From positions 1 through 10,614 of the forward strand of contig CALKVR010001306.1 in assembly GCA_938004815.1 (NCBI GenBank): DNA of 10,614 bases, written 5' to 3'. The stretch comes from an uncultured Polyangiaceae bacterium (GTDB taxonomy: Bacteria > Myxococcota_A > Polyangia > Polyangiales > Polyangiaceae). Shown one piece after another: positions 1-7,447 of the stretch. How positions within the stretch are numbered: the first letter of the stretch is position 1; each line of letters begins with the position of its first letter. The notes beneath the pieces were generated by a model. That model saw only the letters and a program-made list of their open reading frames with translations, was not told the origin of the DNA and ran no database searches. A program made the position numbers and the translations under genes.

Positions 1-89
1 CAATCAAGCCAATCCAACCGTTGAAGCGCATGTTCTCGAGCTTACAAGAGCCTGCCTTCACCGGCACGATCGATGCACCGTTTGAGGTC

Positions 90-446
90 ATGCAGTCCAA
101 GCCGCGCAAGCAGCGCTCTCTCGCGACACGCCCGCTCGCCGTGGCGGCCTTGCTGGGCACGGGGCTCGTCTGCTCAGCCGGTCTGCTGGGCGGCGCACCG
201 GCCGTCGCACAAGAAGACCGCTGCTTCGAGGCGACCAACGAAGCCCGTTACAAGCCGTACGGCTATGACCACTACGTGATCATCCGAAACGGGTGCCTGC
301 ACGATCTCGTCTGCAGCGTCAGCACGAACGTCAATCCGGGACCCATCGAGGCGGCTGTGCCCGAGGGCGCGACCGTCGAGGTCCTGACGTATCAGCGTTC
401 GCCGTCGCAAACGTTCACGTCGACCGTCACTTGCTCGCCGAAGTGA
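90..446 (+). CDS. Small secreted four-cysteine protein, unknown function
   Basis: The product is 118 residues from the ATG at 90. That start is chosen over an in-frame ATG at 21 because it places a basic n-region (KPRKQR) directly before a hydrophobic stretch (about residues 16-36) and an AVA signal-peptidase site after residue 40. GAGG at 84-87 precedes it, but only 2 nt away, so the start is not certain. The mature part of about 78 residues has cysteines at 45, 69, 75 and 115, enough for two disulfides, and alternates hydrophobic and polar residues like a small beta-sandwich. It is inferred to be exported to the periplasm or outside. I do not recognise a named family, though short secreted proteins with NxCxxxxxC followed by a distal TVTC are familiar from myxobacteria by recollection only. 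It converges on the regulator at 477-1046, leaving 30 bp between the stop codons and no T-tailed hairpin. Confidence 0.7.
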   Translation: MQSKPRKQRSLATRPLAVAALLGTGLVCSAGLLGGAPAVAQEDRCFEATNEARYKPYGYDHYVIIRNGCLHDLVCSVSTNVNPGPIEAAVPEGATVEVLTYQRSPSQTFTSTVTCSPK

Positions 447-476
447 CCCCCGCCAGGCGATCCCGCCCGGGCCCGA

Positions 477-1046
477 TCAGGCCGCGAGCGCGACCGGTTG
501 CTTGGGATCGAGCAAGTACCCTTCGTCACGGGTGAGGAGCAGGCCGTCGAGGCCGAGCGTGCGCAACGTCCAGATGGCGGTGTAGACCCGCCGGACCTGC
601 GACTCGTATGGGATGCGCTCGCCGGGCCAGCCGATCGAGAACAAGTCGTCGACGCCGAGCGCGTCACCGGGAGCGGTGGCGCGGCGGGTGGCAAGCGCAG
701 CAAGAATCCGACGGACAGCCCCGCGACGGGCGACGTCGACGCGACCGGCCGCGGTCTCGAACCACGTGCCGTCATCGGCGATGCGGGCGCTGTCTTCGGA
801 GACGGGCGCCACCTCGACGCCCAACGTCTCGAGCAGATAGCGCGCCCGTGCGAGCTCGGCCCGCGCCCGCTCGGACGGCGGCGCGTTGCGGAACGCTGCC
901 GTCACGCGCGAGACCACGCTGAGCAGGTCTCGGACCGTCGCCTCGAGCGAGTCGACCGTCCCGATCGTGTCGGGACGAGTCGCCTCGAAGGAGGCGAGAT
1001 CGGTTGCGTCGGAAAGGACCATCGAGCTGCCGTCCGCTGCAAGCAT
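477..1046 (-). CDS. Orphan winged-helix DNA-binding regulator
   Basis: The product is 189 residues. The N-terminal half (about 1-90) looks helical (DSLEATVRDLLSVVSRV and an Arg/Ala-rich helix), with no recognisable sensor. The C-terminal 90 residues fit a winged-helix DNA-binding domain of the response-regulator C-terminal or SARP-like type: a short strand region (TWFETAAGRVDVAR), a helix with RRILAALATRR, then VRRVYTAIWTLRTLGLDGLL and the closing wing TRDEGYLLDP. From memory, this closing pattern (R-V-Y-x-A-I-x-T-L-R-x-L-G-L followed by R-D-x-G-Y-L-L-D-P) is common at the C-terminus of myxobacterial regulators that carry large N-terminal signalling domains. Here that domain is absent, so the protein may be a stand-alone output module or a remnant. 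A second in-frame ATG at 1022 is an alternative start, and neither has a clear Shine-Dalgarno. Two inverted repeats sit immediately upstream (1055-1070 and 1089-1105). Confidence 0.72.
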   Translation of the reverse strand: MLAADGSSMVLSDATDLASFEATRPDTIGTVDSLEATVRDLLSVVSRVTAAFRNAPPSERARAELARARYLLETLGVEVAPVSEDSARIADDGTWFETAAGRVDVARRGAVRRILAALATRRATAPGDALGVDDLFSIGWPGERIPYESQVRRVYTAIWTLRTLGLDGLLLTRDEGYLLDPKQPVALAA

Positions 1047-1054
1047 GACCGTCT

Positions 1055-1070
1055 ACGATTCGAGAATCGT
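1055..1070. promoter_or_regulatory. Inverted repeat, candidate operator of the winged-helix gene
   Basis: ACGATT (1055-1060), spacer CGAG, AATCGT (1065-1070): perfect 6-bp arms. The repeat lies 9-24 bp upstream of the regulator start at 1046, where a repressor or autoregulator would act. It has no T tract, so it is not a terminator. That it is an operator is inference from position and symmetry. Confidence 0.35.
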
Positions 1071-1088
1071 GCCAGCCATTCACGGCAG

Positions 1089-1105
1089 GATTTCACAATG
1101 AAATC
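1089..1105. promoter_or_regulatory. Perfect 7-bp-arm palindrome, candidate operator
   Basis: GATTTCA (1089-1095), CAA, TGAAATC (1099-1105). The arms are perfect and AT-rich in an otherwise very GC-rich sequence, located 43-59 bp upstream of the start at 1046. Size and spacing fit a dimeric regulator site overlapping a promoter. It differs in sequence from the repeat at 1055-1070, so the two are unlikely to bind the same protein in the same way. Confidence 0.4.
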
Positions 1106-1202
1106 AGCGACCCATCGCCCGCCCGTCAAGTTGATAACGCCGAGCGCGGTCCGGCTGGCCCATTCAGGCAGACCTCTGCCGTCAGCTCTCGCGCGCCCGG
1201 GC

Positions 1203-2819
1203 TCAGTCGCCGCGGCGGACGGAGAGGATGGCGGTCTTGGCCAGCTTGCCGAGCGCGTCGAGCCGCCGGCCCACCCCGCGGGAGTAAAGGGTGCGGATGG
1301 TCTCGCGGGCGATGTCGTAGTCGAAAGTCCCGACCGGGTAGAGCTTGGCGGGGGCGCCGAAGGGGAACCGATCGCTGAGCACGGCCTTGGGGTTCGTGCA
1401 CGCCCGGATGCCCTCGCGGCCGTTGAGGCGACCGAAGCCGGAACCGCGAACCCCGCCGAAGGGGAGGTCCATCGCCATGTAGGTGAGGCCGAAGTCGTTG
1501 ACGCTCGTGCCACCGGCGACGATCCGGTCGGCGATGCGCCGCGCGCGGGCTGCGCTGGTGGTCATGACCGTCGCCGACAGACCGTATTGGGTCGCGTTCG
1601 CGATCCTGACGGCGTCGTCTTCACCCTGGGCGCGCACGATGACCATCACCGGCCCGAACGTCTCTTCTTGCAGGATGGCGGCATCGGCCGGCACGTCGCT
1701 GAGGACGGTAGGGGCGAAGAAGTCGCCGACCTCGGGGAGGTTTCGGCGGCCGCCGGCCAGGACCTGGGCCCCCTTGGCGGCCGCGTCGGCGACCAGCCGT
1801 TCGACGATCTCGATTTGCATGGGGGTCGTCATCGCCCCGAGGTCGACCCGCTTGTCTCCGAGCGGCGGCCCCTGGCGCAGCGCCTTGGTCAGCTCGACCA
1901 CGCGCGAGACGAAGGCGTCGTAGACGCCGTCCATGACGATGAACCGCTCTGCCGCGAGGCAGTTCTGCCCCGCCGCGATGAAGACACCGGCGAGGGCCGC
2001 GTGGGCGGCCCGCTCGACGTCGGCGTCGTCGCAGACGATGAAGGCGTCTTTGCCCCCGAGCTCGAGGATGACGGGGGTGAGGTTCTTCGCGCTCTCTTCG
2101 ATGATGCGGCGACCGTTCGCCATCGAGCCGGTGAAGATGATCTTGTCGACGCCCGACGAGACGAGGGCGGCGCCGGTGGGCGCGTAGCCGTCGACGATCT
2201 GGACCAGGTCGGTGGGGACGCCGGCGCGAGCGAGCGCCTCGTCGAAGATCCGCTGGATGCGCGCGCTCGACCACGCGACGTGCTCGCTCGGCTTGATGAC
2301 GACCGCGTTGCCCGCGAAGAGAGCGGGGATGGTCGGCCCGAGGATGTTCTGAAGCGGGTAGTTCCACGGCGCGATGACGCCGATCACCCCGAGCGGGTCG
2401 TAACGGACCTCGGCCTTCTTGTGGGCGAAGAGCCCCGCCGAAAGCCGCTCCGGCTTCAGGTGCGACTCGCCGTTGGCGATGGTGTGCCGGAGCTTCTCGC
2501 AGACGGGCCACACCTCGCCGAGCACCGCGTTCTCGCGTGTCTTGCCCGCGTCGCGCACGATCATGGTGGCGAGCTCGTCGGCGTGCTCGAGCACGTGATC
2601 GAGCAAGTAGCCGAGCACGCGCTTGCGCTCGGCGAACGTCGTCGTTCGCCAGGCTCGCTGCGCGGCGCGGGCGCGCGCGACGCGCTCGAGAACCTCGGCC
2701 GGGGAGACGACCGCGACCTCACCCAGCTTCGACCGCGTCGCGGGGTCGAAGCACGGGATCATGCGAGCAGTGCCGGGCTTCGTGGCTTCAGACGCGTGGG
2801 TGCTGGTGGCGAACGTCAT
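1203..2819 (-). CDS. NAD(P)-dependent aldehyde dehydrogenase, ALDH22-like
   Basis: This 538-residue enzyme of the aldehyde dehydrogenase superfamily oxidises an aldehyde to its acid with NAD(P)+. The catalytic set is complete and normally spaced: Asn153 in PWNYP, Glu253 in LELGGKD, Cys287 in GQNC, with the cofactor motif FTGSMANG between Asn153 and Glu253. From memory, several blocks (GKDAFIVCDDADVE, GQNCxxAERF, LPFGGVRGSGFGR, GIRAC) and the tail of about 60 residues with a YPV-then-ETIRTLYS pattern match plant ALDH22A1 and related fungal enzymes better than the shorter bacterial ALDHs. The substrate is unknown, and a medium- or long-chain aldehyde is a guess. The ATG at 2819 is preferred over a TTG at 2843; neither has a good ribosome site. 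A lipoprotein gene lies 49 bp upstream on the same strand, so co-transcription is possible. No signal peptide is seen, so it should be cytoplasmic. Confidence 0.95.
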   Translation of the reverse strand: MTFATSTHASEATKPGTARMIPCFDPATRSKLGEVAVVSPAEVLERVARARAAQRAWRTTTFAERKRVLGYLLDHVLEHADELATMIVRDAGKTRENAVLGEVWPVCEKLRHTIANGESHLKPERLSAGLFAHKKAEVRYDPLGVIGVIAPWNYPLQNILGPTIPALFAGNAVVIKPSEHVAWSSARIQRIFDEALARAGVPTDLVQIVDGYAPTGAALVSSGVDKIIFTGSMANGRRIIEESAKNLTPVILELGGKDAFIVCDDADVERAAHAALAGVFIAAGQNCLAAERFIVMDGVYDAFVSRVVELTKALRQGPPLGDKRVDLGAMTTPMQIEIVERLVADAAAKGAQVLAGGRRNLPEVGDFFAPTVLSDVPADAAILQEETFGPVMVIVRAQGEDDAVRIANATQYGLSATVMTTSAARARRIADRIVAGGTSVNDFGLTYMAMDLPFGGVRGSGFGRLNGREGIRACTNPKAVLSDRFPFGAPAKLYPVGTFDYDIARETIRTLYSRGVGRRLDALGKLAKTAILSVRRGD

Positions 2820-2868
2820 GGCCGGGCGATGTACTCGCCACAAAGCGCACGATCAAGCGGCAGCGACG

Positions 2869-3219
2869 TCAGCGACAAACCCCCGCGCGACCATCGGAGC
2901 AAGTCATGCCGCCGGGGCACGGCGGAAACCGCGAGCCGCACTTGATCGGCTCGGGCGGCGCCGCGGGCCCCGTCTTGGCTGTGCTCACGGGCGCGGCCGA
3001 CGGCGCGGCGGTAGGAGCGGCGGAGGCAGTCGCCTCGGCGGTCGCAGTGGGAGCAGCGCTCTCTCCCGCCGTGCCGGTGGCCGCGAGCGGATCCGTCGTC
3101 TCGGCCGGAGCGGATGGCGCCGATCCGCGGGGCTCGCTCACCACTTGTTGGCCGTTCGGTTCACACGCGGCGAGGCAAACCGCGACCGCCGCAAGCGCAG
3201 TGATGTGGGCAAACACCAT
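2869..3219 (-). CDS. Small lipoprotein with Ala/Pro/Thr linker and Cys-rich tail
   Basis: The product is 116 residues. It starts at an ATG preceded by a strong Shine-Dalgarno (AAGGAGG, complement of 3224-3230, 4 nt away). A hydrophobic signal ends in lipobox LAAC with the lipidated Cys at 19; Glu at +2 argues for outer-membrane sorting. Residues about 25-90 are low-complexity, rich in Ala, Pro, Thr and Ser, like a flexible surface tether. The last 25 residues hold cysteines 94, 101, 107 and 115 in a C-x6-C-x5-C-x7-C pattern (GSRFPPCPGGMTC core), probably two disulfides. Function is unknown; a short Cys-knot domain held off the membrane on a linker is typical of myxobacterial surface lipoproteins. 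The ALDH gene follows 49 bp downstream. The promoter should lie in the divergent region shared with the PAD gene. Confidence 0.8.
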   Translation of the reverse strand: MVFAHITALAAVAVCLAACEPNGQQVVSEPRGSAPSAPAETTDPLAATGTAGESAAPTATAEATASAAPTAAPSAAPVSTAKTGPAAPPEPIKCGSRFPPCPGGMTCSDGRAGVCR

Positions 3220-3368
3220 GGAGCCTCCTTAGCCCGCCACCGTTCGTTCGGCGAGATCGAAGCCACGAGACGACCGGAACGAAGTCATCTCCCATGACGC
3301 AGTGCTCAACGTTCATCAAAGACCACCTCCGCCGTCGCGCCTCGGAGACGTCTCGTGTATGGAAAGGA
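3220..3368. promoter_or_regulatory. Divergent promoter region
   Basis: These 149 bp separate the lipoprotein gene (leftward, start 3219) from the PAD gene (rightward, start 3369), so both promoters should lie here. The leftward gene has AAGGAGG (complement of 3224-3230). The rightward gene has GGAAAGGA at 3361-3368. A 10-bp perfect palindrome, GAGACGTCTC, lies at 3345-3354. I cannot place -35/-10 hexamers with confidence. An in-frame ATG at 3294 would extend PAD by 25 residues ahead of its signal peptide and is judged not to be the start. Confidence 0.5.
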
Positions 3369-5224
3369 ATGCGGTACCAAACGAGCGGAGCGTTGCTCCT
3401 CTTCCTTCTTGCATGGGCCGGTTGTGGAGACGACAGCGAGACATCCGACGGCGAGACGAAAAAGAAGAAGAAGCCGCCGGAGCCTGGTCCTGCCTACGTG
3501 ATCGATGTCGTGGTCGACGCCAACCGAAACGGCGTCGCCGACGCGAACGACCCGGCCGACCAGGACGCCGAAGAGACGTGGGACGCCACGACCGGCGCGA
3601 TGTTCCTCCCCAACCTCGACGACGACGATGGCGATCGCATCCGCGATGCCGACGATCAGATCGTCAACGGTGGTGAGGACAACCTCGACCTCGCCCCCCT
3701 CAGCATCTCGGCCTGCACCGAGTGCCCCGAGGGCTCGTACGGCTATCTCGAGATCGATGCGGCCGCAGCCGCCAACGTGCGCATCTACGCGCTCGATGTC
3801 GAGACCAACACCCAGTTCCGCATCGTCGCCGGCGAGACCCTGCCGTGCACCGATGAGCCGCCGGCTTGCGCCCCGGTGACGATCTACGAGCTGTCCACCC
3901 TCGAGGTGCAGACCGGTGTGCAGCTCGCGATCGAGGGCCGCGACGTCATGCGCAAAGTCGACGGCTGGAACGGGTACGTCGACCTCAAGTATTCGATCTA
4001 CGACGTCGACGGCTTTTCGATCACGTCGGAAGCGAACCCCGACGGCATCGACGCCGCGCGCATGCGCGTCGCGCCGTGGCAACTCCTCGGCAACCTCAGC
4101 CCGTTCGACCGCGTCTGGTCGAGTGAGGACTCGGCGCCGTTCGTCGACGGCGTGGGTGAGGGCGCCGACCACGCCGGCGTCGAGTACGAGACCTACGGCA
4201 ACTACGGCGATCAGTGGACCCAGGACTTCTTCCAGACCGGGTTCTTCTCGATCAACCGACTCGACAACCAGGGCAACCTGGTGGTCCACGGGATGACGGT
4301 CGCCAACGCTCGGCCCTGGGGTCGCAGCAACAGCGACAACTCGCTGCCGAGAAACTGGCTGAAGAAGAACTATCTGGGCCCCGACAAGGCGACGCTCGTC
4401 ACCTACAAGAACGATCACACGGGCGACACGTTCGACAGCCACGGCAACCACGATCTGATCCCCGCCTACACCAACGGCGCAGAGTCGTACCCGCTCGGCC
4501 GCATCATCCACGGCTCGGGCATCCTCAAAGAGACCAAGGACTTCTACGCCGCGCAGCTTCTTCAGGGCCCGCCCCTCGTGGTGGACACCGAGTGGCTGCT
4601 CGTCGGCCACGTCGACGAGTACCTGAGCTACGTGCCCGCCAACACGCCGCGCGGGTGGAAGCTCCTGGTGGGGTCGCCGGAGATGGGCCGCCAGATGTTG
4701 CTCGACGCACAGGCGGCCGGCAACGGCGCGACCATCATGCACGAGGGCAAGTACTGGGCGTTCCCACCGGGCCCCGCGGCCATCTCGATCGACGACGTCC
4801 TCGCCAACACCGGCCTGATGGAGGCCACGCAAGAAGCGCAGGCGGTGATCGACGACGAGCTGCAGAAGGTCGTCGACGCGGTCGGGCTCGCTCCCGACGA
4901 GATCATCGAGATGCCGTTCATCTTCGAGCACGTCCAGTCGGGTGGCGGCGTGTATCTCCTCGCCTACCAGCCGGGCACGGTGAACTCGTCATCCCCAAGC
5001 CCTTCGGCCCGCAGATCGGCGGTGAGGATATCTTCGAAGCGGATCTCGAGGCGCGCCTCGGCACCGCGGCGAGCGGCCTCGGCAGCGACGGCCAGGGCCT
5101 CGACATCTTCTTCGCCGACAACTGGGACCTCTATCACCGCCTCAGCGGTGAGGTTCACTGCGGCACCAACCCCGAGGCCTCGGCCCCGTTCTCGAGCGTC
5201 AACTGGTGGGAGACCGGACGATGA
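3369..5224 (+). CDS. Protein-arginine deiminase (PAD) lipoprotein, split by a one-base frameshift
   Basis: PAD hydrolyses peptidyl-arginine to peptidyl-citrulline. The ATG at 3369 (GGAAAGGA just before) begins a lipoprotein signal with likely lipid Cys19 (AWAGC; Trp at -3 is atypical). A Lys-rich linker follows, then an Asp-rich middle domain (from about residue 43: DANRNGVADAND, LPNLDDDDGD) like the calcium-binding PAD middle domain, then the PAD catalytic domain. Active-site counterparts are Asp286 (QWTQD), His414 and Asp416 (VGHVDE), and Cys in EVHCGTN (codon 5159-5161). The reading frame changes: PGTVN ends at 4985, and VIPKPFGPQIGGEDIF through EVHCGTN to the stop at 5222-5224 is one base out. 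Restoring one base after 4985 (AAC[C]TC) gives PGTVNLVIPKPFGP and a protein of about 618 residues with Cys598. Unrepaired, translation runs to 5408 with an Arg-rich nonsense tail and no catalytic Cys. The repaired stop forms ATGA with the next gene. Confidence 0.9.
4983..4987 (+). other. Frameshift point inside the PAD gene
   Basis: Family-like sequence runs in one frame through PGTVN (AAC at 4983-4985) and continues from GTC at 4988 one base out of register as VIPKPFGP. One added C (AACCTC) joins them as NLVIPKPF, close to the animal PAD pattern MVN...IPKPFGPQ. No slippery heptamer is visible, so programmed frameshifting is not favoured; a lost base (real, or a sequence error) is simplest. 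Confidence 0.85.
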
Positions 5225-6156
5225 GCATCAAAAGCATTTCTCTTTCTTTCGCCGCGGCGGGGGCCCTCTTCCTCGCCGCCTCCCCCGCCCTCGCCGACGG
5301 CATCGCCGTCGCGACGAGCAAGGTCGCTCCCGCCGCACGATCGTCCCTGCAAAAGGACATCGGCGTGGCCAAGCGCGATCTGGCCGCCGTCCGGGCCAAG
5401 GTGCGTGACGTGCAGAGCGTCAAGCCCGAGGTCTACAAGCAGCAGCGCAACCCGATCCCGGAGGCTTCGAGAGAGCTCAAGGCGCTCGGCAGGGACGCGC
5501 TGGTTCCCATGCTCGAGGCCCTCGCTTTCGATGCGTCGCAGCCGGGTCTGTCGGCGGACGAAAAAGAGGCGCTGGTGATCGGCATGATCTCGGCTGTCGG
5601 CGAGATTCGTGACGCGCGGAGCACCCCGGTGCTCGCGGCGATCCTCGACGCGCAGCCCGGGTCGACCCCGGCCGCGCTGGCGGCTGCGCGCGCCCTCGGC
5701 AAGGCGTGCGGCTCGTCCGAGCGGCAGATTCTCATCTCGAAGGTCGACGGTGAGAAGCTGCGCGCCGCCGCGGTCCAGGGGCTCGGCGAGTGCCGCACCC
5801 TCGACAGCGCAAAGGCGATCGCCAAGGTCGCGAAGTCCTCGGCCGATGGCGAGACCCGCAAGAGCGCGGTTCGCGCGCTCGGTGTCGTCGGGTCGAGCTG
5901 GGCCTGGGCCGCCGAGGGCAAGGCGGACGATGACGAGGCGCTCGAGGTTCGTACCCTCGCAAGCAACACCCTCATCGACATCTTCGTCGCCGATGTGAAC
6001 CTGCGGACCGACTCGAAGCGGGCGGTCCTCAAGTGCGAGGCGCCGAACGCCCTCGAGCGCGTACGCGCCGCCAAGGCCCGCGCCGACGCGACGACGGCCA
6101 AGGCGCTCGAGTCGCTCGAGCGCCTGATCGCCCAGAGCGCCGCGCGAAAGAAGTAG
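5221..6156 (+). CDS. Secreted HEAT-repeat protein coupled to PAD
   Basis: The product is 311 residues. The ATG at 5221 overlaps the PAD stop (ATGA) and has GGGAG at 5208-5212 as ribosome site; a GTG at 5206 would also be in frame but would put five residues ahead of a clean signal peptide. The signal peptide (hydrophobic residues 6-22) ends at ALA after residue 25. The mature protein is helical and Ala-rich, with repeated units of about 30-35 residues such as ALGRDALVPMLEALAF, RSTPVLAAILDA, GEKLRAAAVQGLGECRT and GETRKSAVRALGVVG, the pattern of HEAT / PBS-lyase-like repeats. Such repeats form a curved protein-binding surface and have no catalysis of their own. The overlap and shared terminator imply co-expression with PAD, so it may hold PAD or its substrate at the cell surface; that role is inference. 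The C-terminal 40 residues are Arg/Lys/Ala-rich and may form a coiled helix. Confidence 0.82.
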   Translation: MSIKSISLSFAAAGALFLAASPALADGIAVATSKVAPAARSSLQKDIGVAKRDLAAVRAKVRDVQSVKPEVYKQQRNPIPEASRELKALGRDALVPMLEALAFDASQPGLSADEKEALVIGMISAVGEIRDARSTPVLAAILDAQPGSTPAALAAARALGKACGSSERQILISKVDGEKLRAAAVQGLGECRTLDSAKAIAKVAKSSADGETRKSAVRALGVVGSSWAWAAEGKADDDEALEVRTLASNTLIDIFVADVNLRTDSKRAVLKCEAPNALERVRAAKARADATTAKALESLERLIAQSAARKK

Positions 6157-6184
6157 CCGGAGCACCTACCCCGGCTTCCGAGAG

Positions 6185-6210
6185 AGGCGCCCCGTAGGGG
6201 CGCCTTTTTT
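6185..6210 (+). terminator. Rho-independent terminator of the PAD-HEAT operon
   Basis: AGGCGCCCC (6185-6193), loop GTA, GGGGCGCCT (6197-6205): a perfect 9-bp GC-rich stem running into a six-T tract (6205-6210), 28 bp after the HEAT stop. It is the clearest terminator in the window and closes the two-gene PAD-HEAT unit. Confidence 0.93.
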
Positions 6211-6268
6211 CATTGGGACGCGGTCACAAGCCTCCGGGACACCGGCACGTGCTTTCCAAGAGGTCGCG

Positions 6269-6733
6269 ATGCGCTGGTCGGCTTGGAAATCGATGCGTGC
6301 GGGGGTTCAGGTGCTCAGTGGTACGTCCCTGGCCTTGGCGGTCGGGTGCTCCGGCGAGCCCGTCGCAGCCGAGCCGCTCGAAGAGATGAGCCTGGCCGCG
6401 ATCGAAGACATCGAGTCGGCGGCCCAAGCAGCGCGACGCCGCCCCCAGTACGACGACCGCGTCGCCCTCGCGGGCGTAACGACGCCGGCCGAGCAGCCCA
6501 CCGCCGACGGCCCCTGGTTCCTCCGCCCCGCGGGTCAACCGCAGCAGGTGCCGGTCAATCCGGTACAGCCGGTCCAACCGTCGACGAACCCCGAGTCGTT
6601 CTCCAACGCGTCGACGGCCAACATTCGCCCCGAGCCCGTGCGTCCGATCCAGCAGCCGGTCGCGCCGGTGCGCCCCATCCGCCGCGGCCCGCCCGGTGGT
6701 GGCTCGCGCAAGGCGGCATGCGGTCGCGGCTGA
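6269..6733 (+). CDS. Proline-rich lipoprotein upstream of the MNIO gene
   Basis: The product is 154 residues. The ATG at 6269 has AAGAGG at 6258-6263, 5 nt upstream. The N-terminus is a signal with likely lipid Cys27 (LALAVGC; Ala at -3 is acceptable but not classic). After an acidic stretch (EEMSLAAIEDIES) the protein turns low-complexity: Gln/Pro/Val runs (about residues 89-106, PVNPVQPVQP), then Arg/Pro-rich and Gly-rich sequence, ending KAACGRG with a lone Cys at 151. No folded domain is recognisable, and function is unknown. It sits directly after the operon terminator and 33 bp before the MNIO gene on the same strand. MNIO enzymes often act on a small peptide encoded next door, so it could be a partner or substrate, but it lacks the repeated cysteines of known MNIO substrates. 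An in-frame ATG at 6293 is an alternative start. Confidence 0.65.
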   Translation: MRWSAWKSMRAGVQVLSGTSLALAVGCSGEPVAAEPLEEMSLAAIEDIESAAQAARRRPQYDDRVALAGVTTPAEQPTADGPWFLRPAGQPQQVPVNPVQPVQPSTNPESFSNASTANIRPEPVRPIQQPVAPVRPIRRGPPGGGSRKAACGRG

Positions 6734-7153
6734 CATCGTCCTGGTAGGCTGGCTCCGCCGGCTGTCATGAAGATCCTCTGCGGCGTCTCGCTCCTGCCCG
6801 CCGAAGACGTGCGCGCCGCGTCGGCTCCGCTCTTCGCCGAAGGGCTGGTCGATGCGATCGAGTGGAGCGTCGACTTCGGTTTTGGGCCTGGATCGATCCC
6901 GACATGGATCGACGATCTCTTGCAGCACTACGCGTCGCGAGACGCGCTCTTCGCGCACGGCGTGGAGCTGTCTCCGATGACGGCCGAGCTCGCACCCCAT
7001 CAGGGCGCGTGGCTCGACGCGCTCGATGACGCGTTTCGCCGCCGCCCGTTCCGTCACCTGACCGAGCACTACGGCTTCATGACGGCGGGGCCGATCGTAC
7101 GCGGCACGCCGCTGCCTTTGCCGCCGAGCCGCGCGGCGCTCGAGGTCGCGACC

Positions 7154-7156
7154 TAG
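7154..7156 (+). other. In-frame TAG interrupting the MNIO gene
   Basis: The same frame is coherent on both sides: AALEVAT, TAG, RVRMLQARVERPIGIENLAF. Family-like sequence continues without any frame change, so this is a single-base substitution, for example GAG or CAG to TAG. TAG is an ordinary stop here: the HEAT gene ends with TAG at 6154-6156. Confidence 0.85.
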
Positions 7157-7447
7157 CGCGTGCGCATGCTCCAAGCCCGCGTGGAGAGGCCGATCGGGAT
7201 CGAGAACCTCGCCTTCGCGTTCGGCAAGACCGACGCGTTGGCCCAAGCGAGCTTCGTGGCCGAGCTATGCGAACGAACGGGCGCGTTCATCCTCCTCGAT
7301 GTCCACAACATCCATTGCCAGGCCGAGAACTTCGGCCTCGATCCGCTCGAGCTCGCGGCGCGCTACGGCCTCGAGCGCGTGCGCGAGATTCACATCGCCG
7401 GCGGGGTGACGAGCACGACCCGATCGGGCGCGCGACCGTTCCGCCGC

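Noticed and set aside
498..2945. Very long open frame on the + strand across the regulator and ALDH genes
   Set aside because: It is antisense to two genes with clear family motifs. Its translation is a low-complexity Asp/Arg/Glu-rich shadow, as is usual in GC-rich DNA.
3345..3354. GAGACGTCTC palindrome 14 bp before the PAD start
   Set aside because: It is short and not extended by flanking bases; a 10-bp palindrome is not remarkable without conservation data.
3453..3479. Run of lysine codons (AAAAAGAAGAAGAAG) in PAD as a slippage site
   Set aside because: The frame is unchanged on both sides of it. It encodes a basic linker after the lipid anchor and is far from the real frameshift.
3306..4931. 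Long open frame on the - strand across PAD
   Set aside because: It is a Val/Asp/Arg-rich shadow of the PAD gene with no ribosome site or domain.
4214..4981. Upstream part of the + frame that carries the PAD C-terminus
   Set aside because: Only the part from about 4985 onwards resembles PAD. Before that it is an Arg/Pro-rich shadow of the true frame, so it is not a separate gene start.
7408..7431. DEHDPIGR in the dehydrogenase frame as evidence for a shift right after IAGG
   Set aside because: It would cost the RPFRRDS motif and the D of D-S-H. A single shift at 7453 explains everything with one lost base.
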